A DNA stretch of 64,000 bases from Pseudomonadota bacterium. Its GTDB lineage: Bacteria > Pseudomonadota > Gammaproteobacteria > Burkholderiales > Rhodocyclaceae. Under the pieces are notes generated by a model. It had not been told where the DNA came from. It searched no databases and worked only from the letters and a program-made list of their open reading frames with translations. Below are positions 39,142 through 47,692 of the stretch, piece by piece. The stretch lies in contig JAPLQT010000115.1 in NCBI GenBank assembly GCA_026399515.1, positions 1 through 64,000 on the forward strand, read 5' to 3'. A program made the position numbers and the translations under genes. Every line of letters starts with the position of its first letter. Position 1 is the stretch's first letter.

Positions 39142-40160
39142 TTCGCTTAGGGCTGGCTCTTCTGCTGTCGTTCCTGTCCGCATGCGGCAGCCAGCCGCCG
39201 CGCCAGATTCCGGAGCGAGGAACCCCGGCGCCTATGCCACTGGTCTCGCAGGCGCCCGCCCAGGCGCCTGCGACAGCACCCGCCTATGTCCTGAAACGCA
39301 ACGGAGGCTTCTATCAGGACGACGGCCCCGGAGAAAATCCCCCCACGCTGGCTTTTCTCGACGCCATCCCGGATGCCGAACCGAAAATTGAACCGCTGCA
39401 CCGCTTTGCCAACAAGCCCTACTCGGTGCTGGGTCGCGACTACGTGCCCCTGACCAAGCTTGCGCACTACAAGGCGCTAGGCATGGGCAGCTGGTATGGA
39501 CGAAAATTCCATGGTCAAAAAACCTCTTCCGGCGAAATCTACGACATGTTCGGGATGAGCGCCGCCCACGCCACGCTTCCCATCCCAAGTTACGTCCGGG
39601 TCACTAATCCGGCCAACGGCAAATCCGTGGTGCTGCGCGTGAACGACCGGGGTCCGTTCCATTCCGGACGATTGATCGACCTTTCCTATGCGGCGGCATG
39701 GAAACTCGGTTATGCCGACGGCGGCAGTGCTCTGCTTGAAGTCGAGAGCGTCCTGCCCGGCGCTGCCCTACTCGCGTCCGGACCTCGCTCGAACGGTTCC
39801 GGCAATACGACGACATCGACCGACCCGCTCGCCGAACTCCTGCAACTCAGGTCATCGACCGTGCAGCTTGGGGAAAAGCCATCACCTTCGGCGCTGCCCG
39901 AAGAGAAGGACAGCCGCGGCGTCTTCCTGCAGCTAGGCGCGTTCGGCAACGCCGACAACGCCGAAAATCTCAAGTCCCGGCTCAATCGTGAAATGGCGGG
40001 ATTGCCAGGTGCTTCCGAACTCGGCGAGAAGCTGCTGGTGCAGGCGAGCAACGGCGTCTATCGGGTGCAACTGGGTCCCTGGCGGGACCACTTGGAGGCC
40101 CGGCAAATCGCCGAGCGTCTGCAAACCGCCTTCAATCTGCCGTCGGTGTTGGTACGCTAG
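39138..40160 (+). CDS. rlpA: RlpA-like septal-ring lytic transglycosylase
   Basis: A 340-residue outer-membrane lipoprotein. The N-terminus has a lipobox (LSACGS, Cys15). A double-psi beta-barrel follows with GMGSWYGRKFHGQKTSSGE and RVNDRGPFHSGRLIDLS, whose Asp and other polar residues match RlpA catalytic motifs. A C-terminal SPOR domain (GVFLQLGAFGNADNAENL to YRVQLGPW) binds denuded septal glycan. The GTG at 39138 overlaps the rodA stop. Confidence 0.94.
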   Translation: MIRLGLALLLSFLSACGSQPPRQIPERGTPAPMPLVSQAPAQAPATAPAYVLKRNGGFYQDDGPGENPPTLAFLDAIPDAEPKIEPLHRFANKPYSVLGRDYVPLTKLAHYKALGMGSWYGRKFHGQKTSSGEIYDMFGMSAAHATLPIPSYVRVTNPANGKSVVLRVNDRGPFHSGRLIDLSYAAAWKLGYADGGSALLEVESVLPGAALLASGPRSNGSGNTTTSTDPLAELLQLRSSTVQLGEKPSPSALPEEKDSRGVFLQLGAFGNADNAENLKSRLNREMAGLPGASELGEKLLVQASNGVYRVQLGPWRDHLEARQIAERLQTAFNLPSVLVR

Positions 40161-40188
40161 TACCCCAGACCCGAAGGCGGGCACTAGT
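40157..40188 (+). repeat. short CTAG-ended palindromic repeat at the rlpA stop
   Basis: CTAGTACCCC at 40157-40166 pairs imperfectly with GGGCACTAG at 40179-40187, around a 12-nt centre. The leftmost CTAG contains the rlpA stop codon TAG. A second copy lies at 27233-27259. It may act as a weak terminator for the mre-mrd operon; no U-run follows. Confidence 0.55.
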
Positions 40189-40307
40189 CGCGGGCCTGGA
40201 ACGACCATGCATATTGCGCTTGAAGAGGATGGCCAAGTCACCGAAATGGTATTATCGCCAAGCATAGTTACAAGTTGCCGATAGCTCCTTGGGACGGCGC
40301 GACTGCC

Positions 40308-41534
40308 ATGAATATCCTGTTCATTCACCAAAACTTTCCCGGCCAGTTCAAGTTTCTTGCGCCAACGCTGGCATCGAACCCTGCCCATACGGTGATCGCC
40401 ATGACCATGCAGAAGGTGAGCGATACCGAATGGCAGGGCGTCAAGCTGGTGCCTTATGCCGCCAGCCGTGGCACTACTCCAAACGTACATCCTTGGGTCG
40501 GCGACTTCGAGACCAAGACGATACGCGGCGAGGCCTGCTTTAGGGCAGCACTACAGTTACGTGAACAAGGTTTCACTCCCGAGGTGATCATCGCCCATCC
40601 GGGTTGGGGTGAAAGCCTGTTTCTGAAGGATGTGTGGCCTAAAGCTAAACTGGGGATATACAGCGAGTTCTACTACCATTCGGAAGGCGCCGACGTTGGT
40701 TTTGATCCGGAGTTTCGGGCGTCGGATCCTGGCGTAGTGTGTCGACTGAGACTGAAGAACCTCAACAACCTGCTGCATTTCGAGATTGCCGATGCAGGAA
40801 TTTCGCCTACCCATTGGCAGGCGTCCACTTTTCCGGAGCCTTTCCGGTCGAAAATCACCGTGGTGCACGACGGCATCGACAGCGCAGCCATAGCCCCCAA
40901 TCCAGATGTCAGCCTGACCTTGGGCGGCAACCTGACCCTTACCCGGCAAGACGAAATCATTACTTTCGTCAATCGTAATCTGGAGCCCTATCGGGGCTAT
41001 CACATTTTCATGCGTGCGCTGCCGAGTATCCTTGCGGCTCGTCCCAATGCGCGGGTATTGATTGTCGGTGCCGATGACGTCAGCTACGGGGCGAGACCGC
41101 CCGAAGGTCGAAGATGGAAGGACGTCTTTCTGGAGGAAGTGAAAGATCGCCTGGATATGAGTCGAGTACACTTCCTGGGTACCGTTCCTTACGCGCACTT
41201 CGTCCCTCTGCTGCAACTATCCACGGTTCACGTCTATTTGACTTACCCTTTCGTGCTCTCATGGAGTCTGCTTGAAGCCATGAGCGTCGGTTGCGCCATA
41301 GTAGCCAGCAATACGCAACCTCTCCGCGAAGCGATTCGTCATGACGATACAGGTCGATTGGTGGATTTTTTCGACGTAAATGGGCTGACGGACCAAGTGT
41401 GCGTGCTCCTTGAAGATCCGCCGGCGAGGGCGCGTCTGGGAGCCAACGCGAGGAGTTTTGCACGAGCGAACTATGACTTGAAGGCAGTATGTTTGCCGAG
41501 GCAATTGGCATGGGTTGAAAAACTCGCCGGATAG
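40308..41534 (+). CDS. GT4-type glycosyltransferase
   Basis: A 408-residue glycosyltransferase with two Rossmann-like domains. The N-terminus NILFIHQNFPGQFKFLAP and the acceptor segment IAHPGWGESLFLKD recall the family whose N-domain is annotated Glyco_trans_4_3. The C-terminal GT1 domain has RNLEPYRGYHIFMRALP, RVHFLGTVPY and the nucleotide-sugar loop PFVLSWSLLEAMSVGCAIVAS. It may modify a surface or secreted polymer; its position ahead of a type I secretion cluster is suggestive only. A TTG at 40275 is an alternative start. Confidence 0.88.
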   Translation: MNILFIHQNFPGQFKFLAPTLASNPAHTVIAMTMQKVSDTEWQGVKLVPYAASRGTTPNVHPWVGDFETKTIRGEACFRAALQLREQGFTPEVIIAHPGWGESLFLKDVWPKAKLGIYSEFYYHSEGADVGFDPEFRASDPGVVCRLRLKNLNNLLHFEIADAGISPTHWQASTFPEPFRSKITVVHDGIDSAAIAPNPDVSLTLGGNLTLTRQDEIITFVNRNLEPYRGYHIFMRALPSILAARPNARVLIVGADDVSYGARPPEGRRWKDVFLEEVKDRLDMSRVHFLGTVPYAHFVPLLQLSTVHVYLTYPFVLSWSLLEAMSVGCAIVASNTQPLREAIRHDDTGRLVDFFDVNGLTDQVCVLLEDPPARARLGANARSFARANYDLKAVCLPRQLAWVEKLAG

Positions 41535-41615
41535 CCTCCTTAAACTTGTAGAATGGATCAAGGCCACACTTCGTGAAATAATAGCTAGTGTCTAAATTGA
41601 ATCAAGGAGGATTTC

Positions 41616-41906
41616 ATGTCGGACGATGCAACCAATAAATACTATGCGATGGTCGAACAGGCTTGGGGATTAAGCGAAGGCGCGCGCGACTACGTCAAGG
41701 CCGCCACCGGACGCGAAGTGCCACTACAGGAAATCGTGGACAAGGTTTTCGTACCCAGCGGATTGGTCGATATTGAAAAGACCCAGAAGGAAAGCGGCAA
41801 TCCACCCAAGATCTTCCTGCAATCCCCCTACGGGCTTCAGTATCGTCCCGAGCACAAGGACTGGATTCCTTTCCGGCATGGTCCGGTGTCGTTTACCCAG
41901 CCGTAG
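41616..41906 (+). CDS. small acidic protein of unknown function
   Basis: A 96-residue soluble protein with no signal peptide or membrane segment. The N-terminal half is acidic and helical (EQAWGLSEGARDYVKAAT); the second half is rich in Pro, Tyr and Phe (FLQSPYGLQYRPEHKDWIPF). It has an excellent ribosome-binding site (CAAGGAGG at 41602-41609) and lies alone in a 550-bp gap, suggesting high expression. I do not recognise the family. It could be a secretion substrate of the downstream exporter, but that is a guess. Confidence 0.7.
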   Translation: MSDDATNKYYAMVEQAWGLSEGARDYVKAATGREVPLQEIVDKVFVPSGLVDIEKTQKESGNPPKIFLQSPYGLQYRPEHKDWIPFRHGPVSFTQP

Positions 41907-41975
41907 GCTTAGTCCGACGAACGCACGCCTAGCGAAACGCCGCCAGCCTTGGTGGATAGAGCTCGATTGCCAACA

Positions 41976-42003
41976 CCTTATTTTTATCTGCATATAAATA
42001 AGG
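41976..42003 (+). promoter_or_regulatory. operator-like inverted repeat in the promoter region of the TnpB-derived gene
   Basis: CCTTATTT (41976-41983) and AAATAAGG (41996-42003) form a perfect 8-bp inverted repeat with a 12-nt centre containing CATATAAA, a possible -10 region. TTGCCA at 41967-41972 could be a -35, although spacing is not ideal. The palindrome therefore overlaps the likely promoter and looks like a dimer-binding site. Confidence 0.5.
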
Positions 42004-42066
42004 GCTTGCAATCCCCACCCGTTCCTGCAAGTTCAGCGCAAAGGGGGATTTTTTTCACCCCTATTG

Positions 42067-42105
42067 ATTCATATAGGAATTGCTGCTATGCTTTCCTATA
42101 TGAAT
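42067..42105 (+). promoter_or_regulatory. RNA hairpin over the ribosome-binding site of the TnpB-derived gene
   Basis: ATTCATATAGGAA (42067-42079) and TTCCTATATGAAT (42093-42105) are perfect 13-bp inverted repeats around a 13-nt loop. The left arm contains the AGGAA ribosome-binding site, the loop carries the ATG at 42088, and the right arm carries a second in-frame ATG (42100). Folded mRNA would hide the ribosome-binding site. The geometry also resembles subterminal hairpins of IS200/IS605 elements. Confidence 0.7.
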
Positions 42106-42744
42106 TTTTGTCTCAAGGTTCCTCTCAATACAACTGCCGAGCAAACAGCCCGTTTGCAGGATCTGCAAACGGCGTTTGCCGAGGTGTGCAATGCGCTTGC
42201 GCCGGTGGTTCAGCAGACGCGTTGTTGGAACCGCGTCACGTTGCACCACCTGACATACAAAGGCTTACGCGAACGTTTTCCTAAAATCGGCTCGCAAATG
42301 GTGTGCAACGCCATCTATTCGGTCTCCCGGACCTCCCGCTTGGTGTTTCAACTGCCCAATAGCCCTTTCAATATCGCCAAGAATCCGGCGAAGGGTCTCC
42401 CCCTCCTGAAGTTCCTGCCCAATTCTCCGGTGTATTTCGATCGGCATACCTTGAGCCTCAAGGATGGGCAATTATCGATGTATACCCTGGATGGACGTAT
42501 GCGTTTTGACCTCGACTTAAAGCCTGAAGACCGCACGCGTTTTCATCAGGAGAAATTGCGCGAGATCGTGCTGTCGAATACTGGTCAGGGATACCAGCTC
42601 TCATTCTGGTTTTCGTCGCAGGACGAACTAACGGAAACACCAGGTATTTCCGCTGAATCCGTAGCGGAACTTCCGGAATATGTGATTGTGTTGTTGGGAA
42701 ATGATCAGCTCCCGGTGCCAATTGAGGAACTGAAAATTGCCTAA
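42088..42744 (+). CDS. TnpB-derived protein lacking the RuvC nuclease domain
   Basis: A 218-residue protein that resembles the N-terminal half of IS605 OrfB/TnpB. It has the helical part TAEQTARLQDLQTAFAEVCN, then WNRVTLHHLTYKGLRERF and GSQMVCNAIYSVSRT, and the wedge-like strands PVYFDRHTLSLKDGQLS and MYTLDGRMRF. In TnpB the RuvC motif GIDLG should follow; here the chain ends 50 residues later with VIVLLGNDQLPVP and no acidic triad or zinc ribbon. No transposon partner (TnpA) is nearby. It is followed 24 bp later by the exporter genes. I infer a domesticated nucleic-acid-binding protein, perhaps a regulator of the operon. Confidence 0.65.
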   Translation: MLSYMNFCLKVPLNTTAEQTARLQDLQTAFAEVCNALAPVVQQTRCWNRVTLHHLTYKGLRERFPKIGSQMVCNAIYSVSRTSRLVFQLPNSPFNIAKNPAKGLPLLKFLPNSPVYFDRHTLSLKDGQLSMYTLDGRMRFDLDLKPEDRTRFHQEKLREIVLSNTGQGYQLSFWFSSQDELTETPGISAESVAELPEYVIVLLGNDQLPVPIEELKIA

Positions 42745-42768
42745 AAGCCTGTTAACCATTTTACGAGT

Positions 42769-44520
42769 ATGCGAATGAATCCAGCCAATCAAAATTCCGA
42801 ATTGCGTAACGCGCTGTTTGCACTTAAGCCGTTTATCCAGCGCACGATGTTTTTCAGTTTCTTCACTAATATCCTGGTGATGGTACCGACCGTGTATATG
42901 CTGCAAGTGTACGACCGGGTGGTGAATAGCCGCAGCCATATGACTCTGGCCATGCTGACCTTGATGGTGATCGGTTGCTTCGTGCTGATGGAATTACTGG
43001 AATGGGTGCGCACCGGGATCATGCAGCAGGCAGGACTCAAACTCGATGCGCAAATGAGTGAACGTGTTTTCAATGCCGTTTTCGAAGCTAATCTTCGACG
43101 CATCCCCGGGGCAACCAGTCAGGTGTTCGGCGATCTGCGCAGTGTCCGCGACTTTCTTTCCAGTCCTGCCGTGACTGCCATCATGGACGTGCCCCTCGCC
43201 CTGCTCTATATCGTGGTACTGTTCATGATCAACTTGAGCATGGGATTCATGTCATTGCTCGGCGCGCTGGTGTCGGTGGGCCTGGCATATCTAACCGAAC
43301 GCGATACCCAGCCGCCCCTGACCGCAGCCAACCGAGCCGCGATTGCCGCACAGAACTATGCCAATGGCAATCTGCGCAATGCTCAGGTGATCGAAGCCAT
43401 GGGCATGCAAGGCAATATTCACAGCCGCTGGATGAAACGCCAGAAGGAGTTCCTGTTCATGCAGGCCATGGCCTCCGATTATGGCGGCGCCTATTCCGCA
43501 TCCTCCAAGTTCGTGCAAATGGCGCTCGGTTCGCTATTGCTCGGGGCGGGTTGCTGGCTGACCGTGCTGGGGCAATTCCCCGGCGGTGGTGGCATGATGA
43601 TCGTCGCATCGATCATCGGCGGACGCGTCCTGGCGCCGATCGTGCAGTTGATCGCGATGTGGAAACAGGTAGTGAACGCGCGCGATGCCTATAGCCGGCT
43701 GGACAAGTTGCTACAGGCGATACCGGCCAAACAGCCGGGCATGGCATTGCCCCCGCCCAAAGGCATGCTCTCGGTCGAGGGCGTGGTTGCCGGTGCGCCG
43801 GGCTCGTCGGTGGCCATCATTCGCGGCGTGTCGTTCATGGTTCCGGCCGGGCAGGTCGTCGCCATCGTCGGGCCATCGGCCTCGGGCAAATCCACACTGG
43901 CACGCCTGATGGTCGGAGTATGGGCGGCAGGGAATGGCAAGGTGCGGCTTGACGGCGTGGATATCTTTCCCTGGAACAAGACTGAATTGGGGCCGCATAT
44001 CGGTTATCTGCCGCAGGATGTGGAGCTTTTCGATGGCACGCTGGCGGAGAATATTGCCCGCTTCAGCTACGTTGATATGACCAAGGTCGAAGCCGCTGCG
44101 CGCGCAGTGGGCTTGCATGAAACCATACTGGCCTTGCCGCAGGGCTATGAAACAAGCATCGGCGATGATGGCTGCTTCCTGTCGGGGGGGCAGCGCCAGC
44201 GCGTCGGCCTGGCACGCGCCATCTATGGCAATCCGCGTTTCATCGTGCTGGATGAGCCCAACTCCAGCCTCGACGAGGCAGGCGAACAGGCGCTGGTGCA
44301 AACCCTGCTCGCCCTGAAAACCCTCGGGACGACCATCATCGTGATCACCCATCGCACCAGCGTACTAGCGGCGGTGGATCTCATGCTGGTCTTGCACGAC
44401 GGCCTGGTGAAAGCCTATGGGCCGCGCGACGAGGTGCTGGCGGCCTTGCAGCGTGGAGCGCAGGCAGTCGCAACCGCACCTTCTGCCGGGGCGCTGCCGC
44501 CTGCCGCCGCTGCCGCGTAG
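42769..44520 (+). CDS. type I secretion ABC transporter (first of two)
   Basis: A 583-residue permease-ATPase of the PrtD type. The membrane domain (about residues 25-300) is followed by an ABC ATPase with Walker A GPSASGKS (368-375), Q-loop YLPQDVELFDG, signature LSGGQRQR (from 471) and Walker B FIVLDEPNSSLDE, then HRT. It lacks the C39-like N-terminal domain of HlyB. The C-terminus is alanine-rich. It starts 24 bp after the TnpB-derived gene and probably forms the inner-membrane channel with the next ABC protein, HlyD and TolC. Confidence 0.93.
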   Translation: MRMNPANQNSELRNALFALKPFIQRTMFFSFFTNILVMVPTVYMLQVYDRVVNSRSHMTLAMLTLMVIGCFVLMELLEWVRTGIMQQAGLKLDAQMSERVFNAVFEANLRRIPGATSQVFGDLRSVRDFLSSPAVTAIMDVPLALLYIVVLFMINLSMGFMSLLGALVSVGLAYLTERDTQPPLTAANRAAIAAQNYANGNLRNAQVIEAMGMQGNIHSRWMKRQKEFLFMQAMASDYGGAYSASSKFVQMALGSLLLGAGCWLTVLGQFPGGGGMMIVASIIGGRVLAPIVQLIAMWKQVVNARDAYSRLDKLLQAIPAKQPGMALPPPKGMLSVEGVVAGAPGSSVAIIRGVSFMVPAGQVVAIVGPSASGKSTLARLMVGVWAAGNGKVRLDGVDIFPWNKTELGPHIGYLPQDVELFDGTLAENIARFSYVDMTKVEAAARAVGLHETILALPQGYETSIGDDGCFLSGGQRQRVGLARAIYGNPRFIVLDEPNSSLDEAGEQALVQTLLALKTLGTTIIVITHRTSVLAAVDLMLVLHDGLVKAYGPRDEVLAALQRGAQAVATAPSAGALPPAAAAA

Positions 44521-44562
44521 CAGTAAGAATATTCATTGCTGTTTAATGACCTGACCAAGACC

Positions 44563-46311
44563 ATGAAAAAACCCTCTTTCTTCGAACGCAGCGAGTTGTC
44601 GGCCACACTCTGGTTATTCCGCCGCGAATTCGCCGTCTGCGTGATCTTCACTGTGGTGGTGAACCTCCTGATGCTGACGCCAACCCTCTACATGGTGCAG
44701 GTGTTCGACCGGGTGATGCTGAGTCGTAGCGAGTTCACCCTCGCCGCATTGACCCTGGTGATGCTGTTTTTCTTGTCCGTGATGGCGTTTGCCGAGTGGG
44801 CTCGATCCCGCCTGTTGGTGCGAATCGGGGTCAAGCTGGATGAGCGATTGAACTCTCGGGTTTTCAATGCAAGTTTCGAAGAGCATCTGAACCAGCTCGG
44901 GCGCAACCCCTCGCAAGCTTTTTCGGACCTGACCAATGTGCGCCAGTTCCTGACCGGCCAGGGACTGTTTGCCTTCATGGATGCACCCTGGATACCGATC
45001 TACATGTTCGTGCTCTACATGCTGCACCCCCTGCTGGGCCTGCTCTCGGTCATCTTCTCCTTGCTGCTGATCGGACTTGCCTATCTCAGCCATCGCCTGA
45101 CTCATGCGCCTATCGACAAGGCGCTGGAGGCGGGCATGCAAGTCAATGCCTATGTGCACAGCAAGCTCAAGAACGCCGAGGTGATCGAATCCATGGGCAT
45201 GCTGGACGATTTGCGCCGTCTTTGGCAGGCTAGGCATCAGCGACATCTGGGAGTAACCCATGCCGCACAGGATTTGGCCGGCCGGGCTCAGGCACTCACC
45301 AAATTTCTGCGCTACACGCAGAATTCTCTGACCTTGGGCGCCGGCGCCTTGCTGTTGATCGAGGGCAATCTGAGCAGCACTGGCGCCATGATTGCGGCCA
45401 ACATGCTGATGGGACGCGCCACGGCGCCCATCGACCTGATGGTGTCCACCTGGAAATCAACGCTTGCCGCGCGCCAGGCCTTTTTGCGCCTGGAAGACTT
45501 GTTGACCAAACATCCGCAACGCGATCCCGGCCTGGTGCACGACTCACCCCACGGACATCTGCGTATTGAAAATCTATCCGCCACCGCACCCGGCCGCGCG
45601 CAACCGATTTTGAAGGGACTCAGCGCGGATTTCCCTGCCGGGGAGGTGATTGCCATCATCGGCCCCTCGGGTTCGGGGAAATCAACGTTGGCGCGCGCCC
45701 TGGTCGGCATCTGGCCGTATGTGGAAGGCCGCGTACTGATCGACGGCGAGCCGATCGAGAGTTGGAACCGTGAAGAACTGGGCCCGTTTCTTGGCTATCT
45801 GCCGCAGGATATCGAGCTCTTCGAAGGCACGATTGCCGAGAACATTGCGCGCTTTGGCGTGATCGATCCGGAGAAAGTAATTCTGGCGGCCGGGCGCGCC
45901 GGCGTCCATGACATGGTTCTGCGTTTTCCGCGCGGCTATGACACCTCCATGGGCGAGGCCGGAAACCTGCTTTCGGGCGGGCAGCGTCAGCGCATCGGTC
46001 TGGCGCGCGCGATGTATGGCGATCCCGCCCTGATCGTGCTGGACGAACCCAACTCGAATCTCGACGACGCCGGGGAAGCGGCGCTGGTCAAGGCCGTGCA
46101 AGAGTTGAAACAACAAGGCAAGACGGTCTTCCTGATCACCCATCGGATGAGCATCATCGGCAGCGCGGATCGCATCCTCGTACTCTATGACGGAGTAATT
46201 CAGCGCTATGGACCGCGTCAGGAAGTCATCGACGCCTTGCAGCCCAAGACAGCACCCCAGGGGAACGAAGGCGGCGGAACAGCGCCAACCCCCGCAACGC
46301 AACCCGTTTAA
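44563..46311 (+). CDS. type I secretion ABC transporter (second of two)
   Basis: A 582-residue PrtD-type ABC exporter, homologous to its neighbour: membrane domain to about residue 310, Walker A GPSGSGKST (from 367), YLPQDIELFEG, LLSGGQRQRIGLARAMYGDP and Walker B LIVLDEPNSNLDD. Two adjacent full-length paralogues suggest a heterodimer rather than a homodimer. A TTG at 44536 would add nine residues; ATG 44563 lacks a clear ribosome-binding site, so the start is uncertain. Confidence 0.92.
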   Translation: MKKPSFFERSELSATLWLFRREFAVCVIFTVVVNLLMLTPTLYMVQVFDRVMLSRSEFTLAALTLVMLFFLSVMAFAEWARSRLLVRIGVKLDERLNSRVFNASFEEHLNQLGRNPSQAFSDLTNVRQFLTGQGLFAFMDAPWIPIYMFVLYMLHPLLGLLSVIFSLLLIGLAYLSHRLTHAPIDKALEAGMQVNAYVHSKLKNAEVIESMGMLDDLRRLWQARHQRHLGVTHAAQDLAGRAQALTKFLRYTQNSLTLGAGALLLIEGNLSSTGAMIAANMLMGRATAPIDLMVSTWKSTLAARQAFLRLEDLLTKHPQRDPGLVHDSPHGHLRIENLSATAPGRAQPILKGLSADFPAGEVIAIIGPSGSGKSTLARALVGIWPYVEGRVLIDGEPIESWNREELGPFLGYLPQDIELFEGTIAENIARFGVIDPEKVILAAGRAGVHDMVLRFPRGYDTSMGEAGNLLSGGQRQRIGLARAMYGDPALIVLDEPNSNLDDAGEAALVKAVQELKQQGKTVFLITHRMSIIGSADRILVLYDGVIQRYGPRQEVIDALQPKTAPQGNEGGGTAPTPATQPV

Positions 46312-46333
46312 ACCTTTATTCAGGAATTCGATC

Positions 46334-47689
46334 ATGGCAACCCAGAATTTGTCAGTACCCATCAAGTCAGGTAACGCCCTGGCGCCCGCCCTGGAAGGCG
46401 AATTAATTCTACCCACGGACACTTCCCAGCCGATGCGCCTCGGTTTGTGGGTGCTGGGCCTCGGTTTCGGCGGCTTCCTGTTGTGGGCGAGCCTGGCGCC
46501 GCTGGATGAAGGCGTACCGACGCAAGGCATGGTCACCATCGACACCAAACGCAAAGCCGTGCAACACCTTTCCGGCGGCATCGTCAAGCAGGTCTGGGTC
46601 AAGGAAGGCCAGTTGGTCAAGCAGGGCGATCCGCTGGTCAGTATCGATGATGCCGTATCGCTCGCCAATTATGAGTCCGTGCGCCAGCACTACCTGACGG
46701 TCAGGGCCATGGAAGGACGTTTGCTGGCGGAACAGGGCGCCCAGGGCAAAATCAGTTTTCACCCTGACTTGTTGCAGGCGGCGAGTGATCCATATATCCG
46801 CCAGACCATGAATAATCAGCAGCAGTTGTTCCAGTCCAGGCGTATGGCCTTGCAGGCCGATATGGACGCCATTAAAGAGTCGATCCGGGGCCAGGAAGCT
46901 TCGATCCAGGGCGCTGAAGGCGTGCTCAAGGCTCGCCATAGCCAACTGGAATTCATCCAGGAAGAACTCAAAGGCGTGCGCGATCTGGTCAGGGAAGGCT
47001 ACGCCCCGCGCAACAAACAACTGGAACTGGAGCGCATGGCTGCGGAGGCTATGGGAACCATCGCGGACTTGCAAGGCAACATTTTGCGCGGGCAGCGCGG
47101 CATCGCCGAAATGAAGCTGCGCGCGATTCAGCGCAACCAGGAATATCGAAAGGAAGTTGACACCCAACTCTCCGATGTGCGCCGCGAAGTGCAAGCCGAT
47201 GAGGAGAAATACAAGGCAGCTTCCCAGGAGTTGGGACGCACGGTGATGCGTGCCCCGTCGGAAGGCCAGGTGGTTGGCCTGGCGGTGCAAACGGTAGGTG
47301 CGGTGATTGGTTCCGGGCAAAAGCTGATGGATATCGTGCCGAGAAATGAAGCTCTGCTACTGGAAGCTCGGGTGCCGCCGCATCTGATCGATCAAGTGCG
47401 TATGGGACTGGAAGTCGATGTGCGCTTCTCCTCTTTTGCCCACTCGCCATCACTCGTGGTGCAGGGCAAACTCGAATCGATCTCTTCGGACTTGATAATT
47501 GAGCCACAAGCCGCTTACTACCTGGCGCGTATCTCGATTACCCCGGAAGGAATGAAGGAGCTGGGTAGCCGCCAAATGCAGGCCGGTATGCCGGCCGAGG
47601 TGGTGATCAAGACCGGAGAACGTACCGTGCTCGCCTATCTATTGCATCCGCTGCTGAAACGTATGGCGGCTTCGATGAAAGAGGAGTGA
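46334..47689 (+). CDS. HlyD-family periplasmic adaptor protein
   Basis: A 451-residue membrane fusion protein. A single membrane helix (about residues 36-56, LGLWVLGLGFGGFLLWASLA) is followed by a lipoyl half (KAVQHLSGGIVKQVWVKEG), a long coiled-coil hairpin, then the second lipoyl half (VMRAPSEGQVVGLAVQTVG) and beta barrel. It bridges the ABC exporters to the outer-membrane channel. The ATG at 46334 follows the exporter stop by 22 nt with an AGGAATT ribosome-binding site. Confidence 0.93.
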   Translation: MATQNLSVPIKSGNALAPALEGELILPTDTSQPMRLGLWVLGLGFGGFLLWASLAPLDEGVPTQGMVTIDTKRKAVQHLSGGIVKQVWVKEGQLVKQGDPLVSIDDAVSLANYESVRQHYLTVRAMEGRLLAEQGAQGKISFHPDLLQAASDPYIRQTMNNQQQLFQSRRMALQADMDAIKESIRGQEASIQGAEGVLKARHSQLEFIQEELKGVRDLVREGYAPRNKQLELERMAAEAMGTIADLQGNILRGQRGIAEMKLRAIQRNQEYRKEVDTQLSDVRREVQADEEKYKAASQELGRTVMRAPSEGQVVGLAVQTVGAVIGSGQKLMDIVPRNEALLLEARVPPHLIDQVRMGLEVDVRFSSFAHSPSLVVQGKLESISSDLIIEPQAAYYLARISITPEGMKELGSRQMQAGMPAEVVIKTGERTVLAYLLHPLLKRMAASMKEE

Positions 47690-47692
47690 ACA

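Noticed and set aside
42067-42744. A complete IS200/IS605 element
   Set aside because: No TnpA, no RuvC domain and no opposite-end hairpin were found; only the N-terminal TnpB-like part is present.
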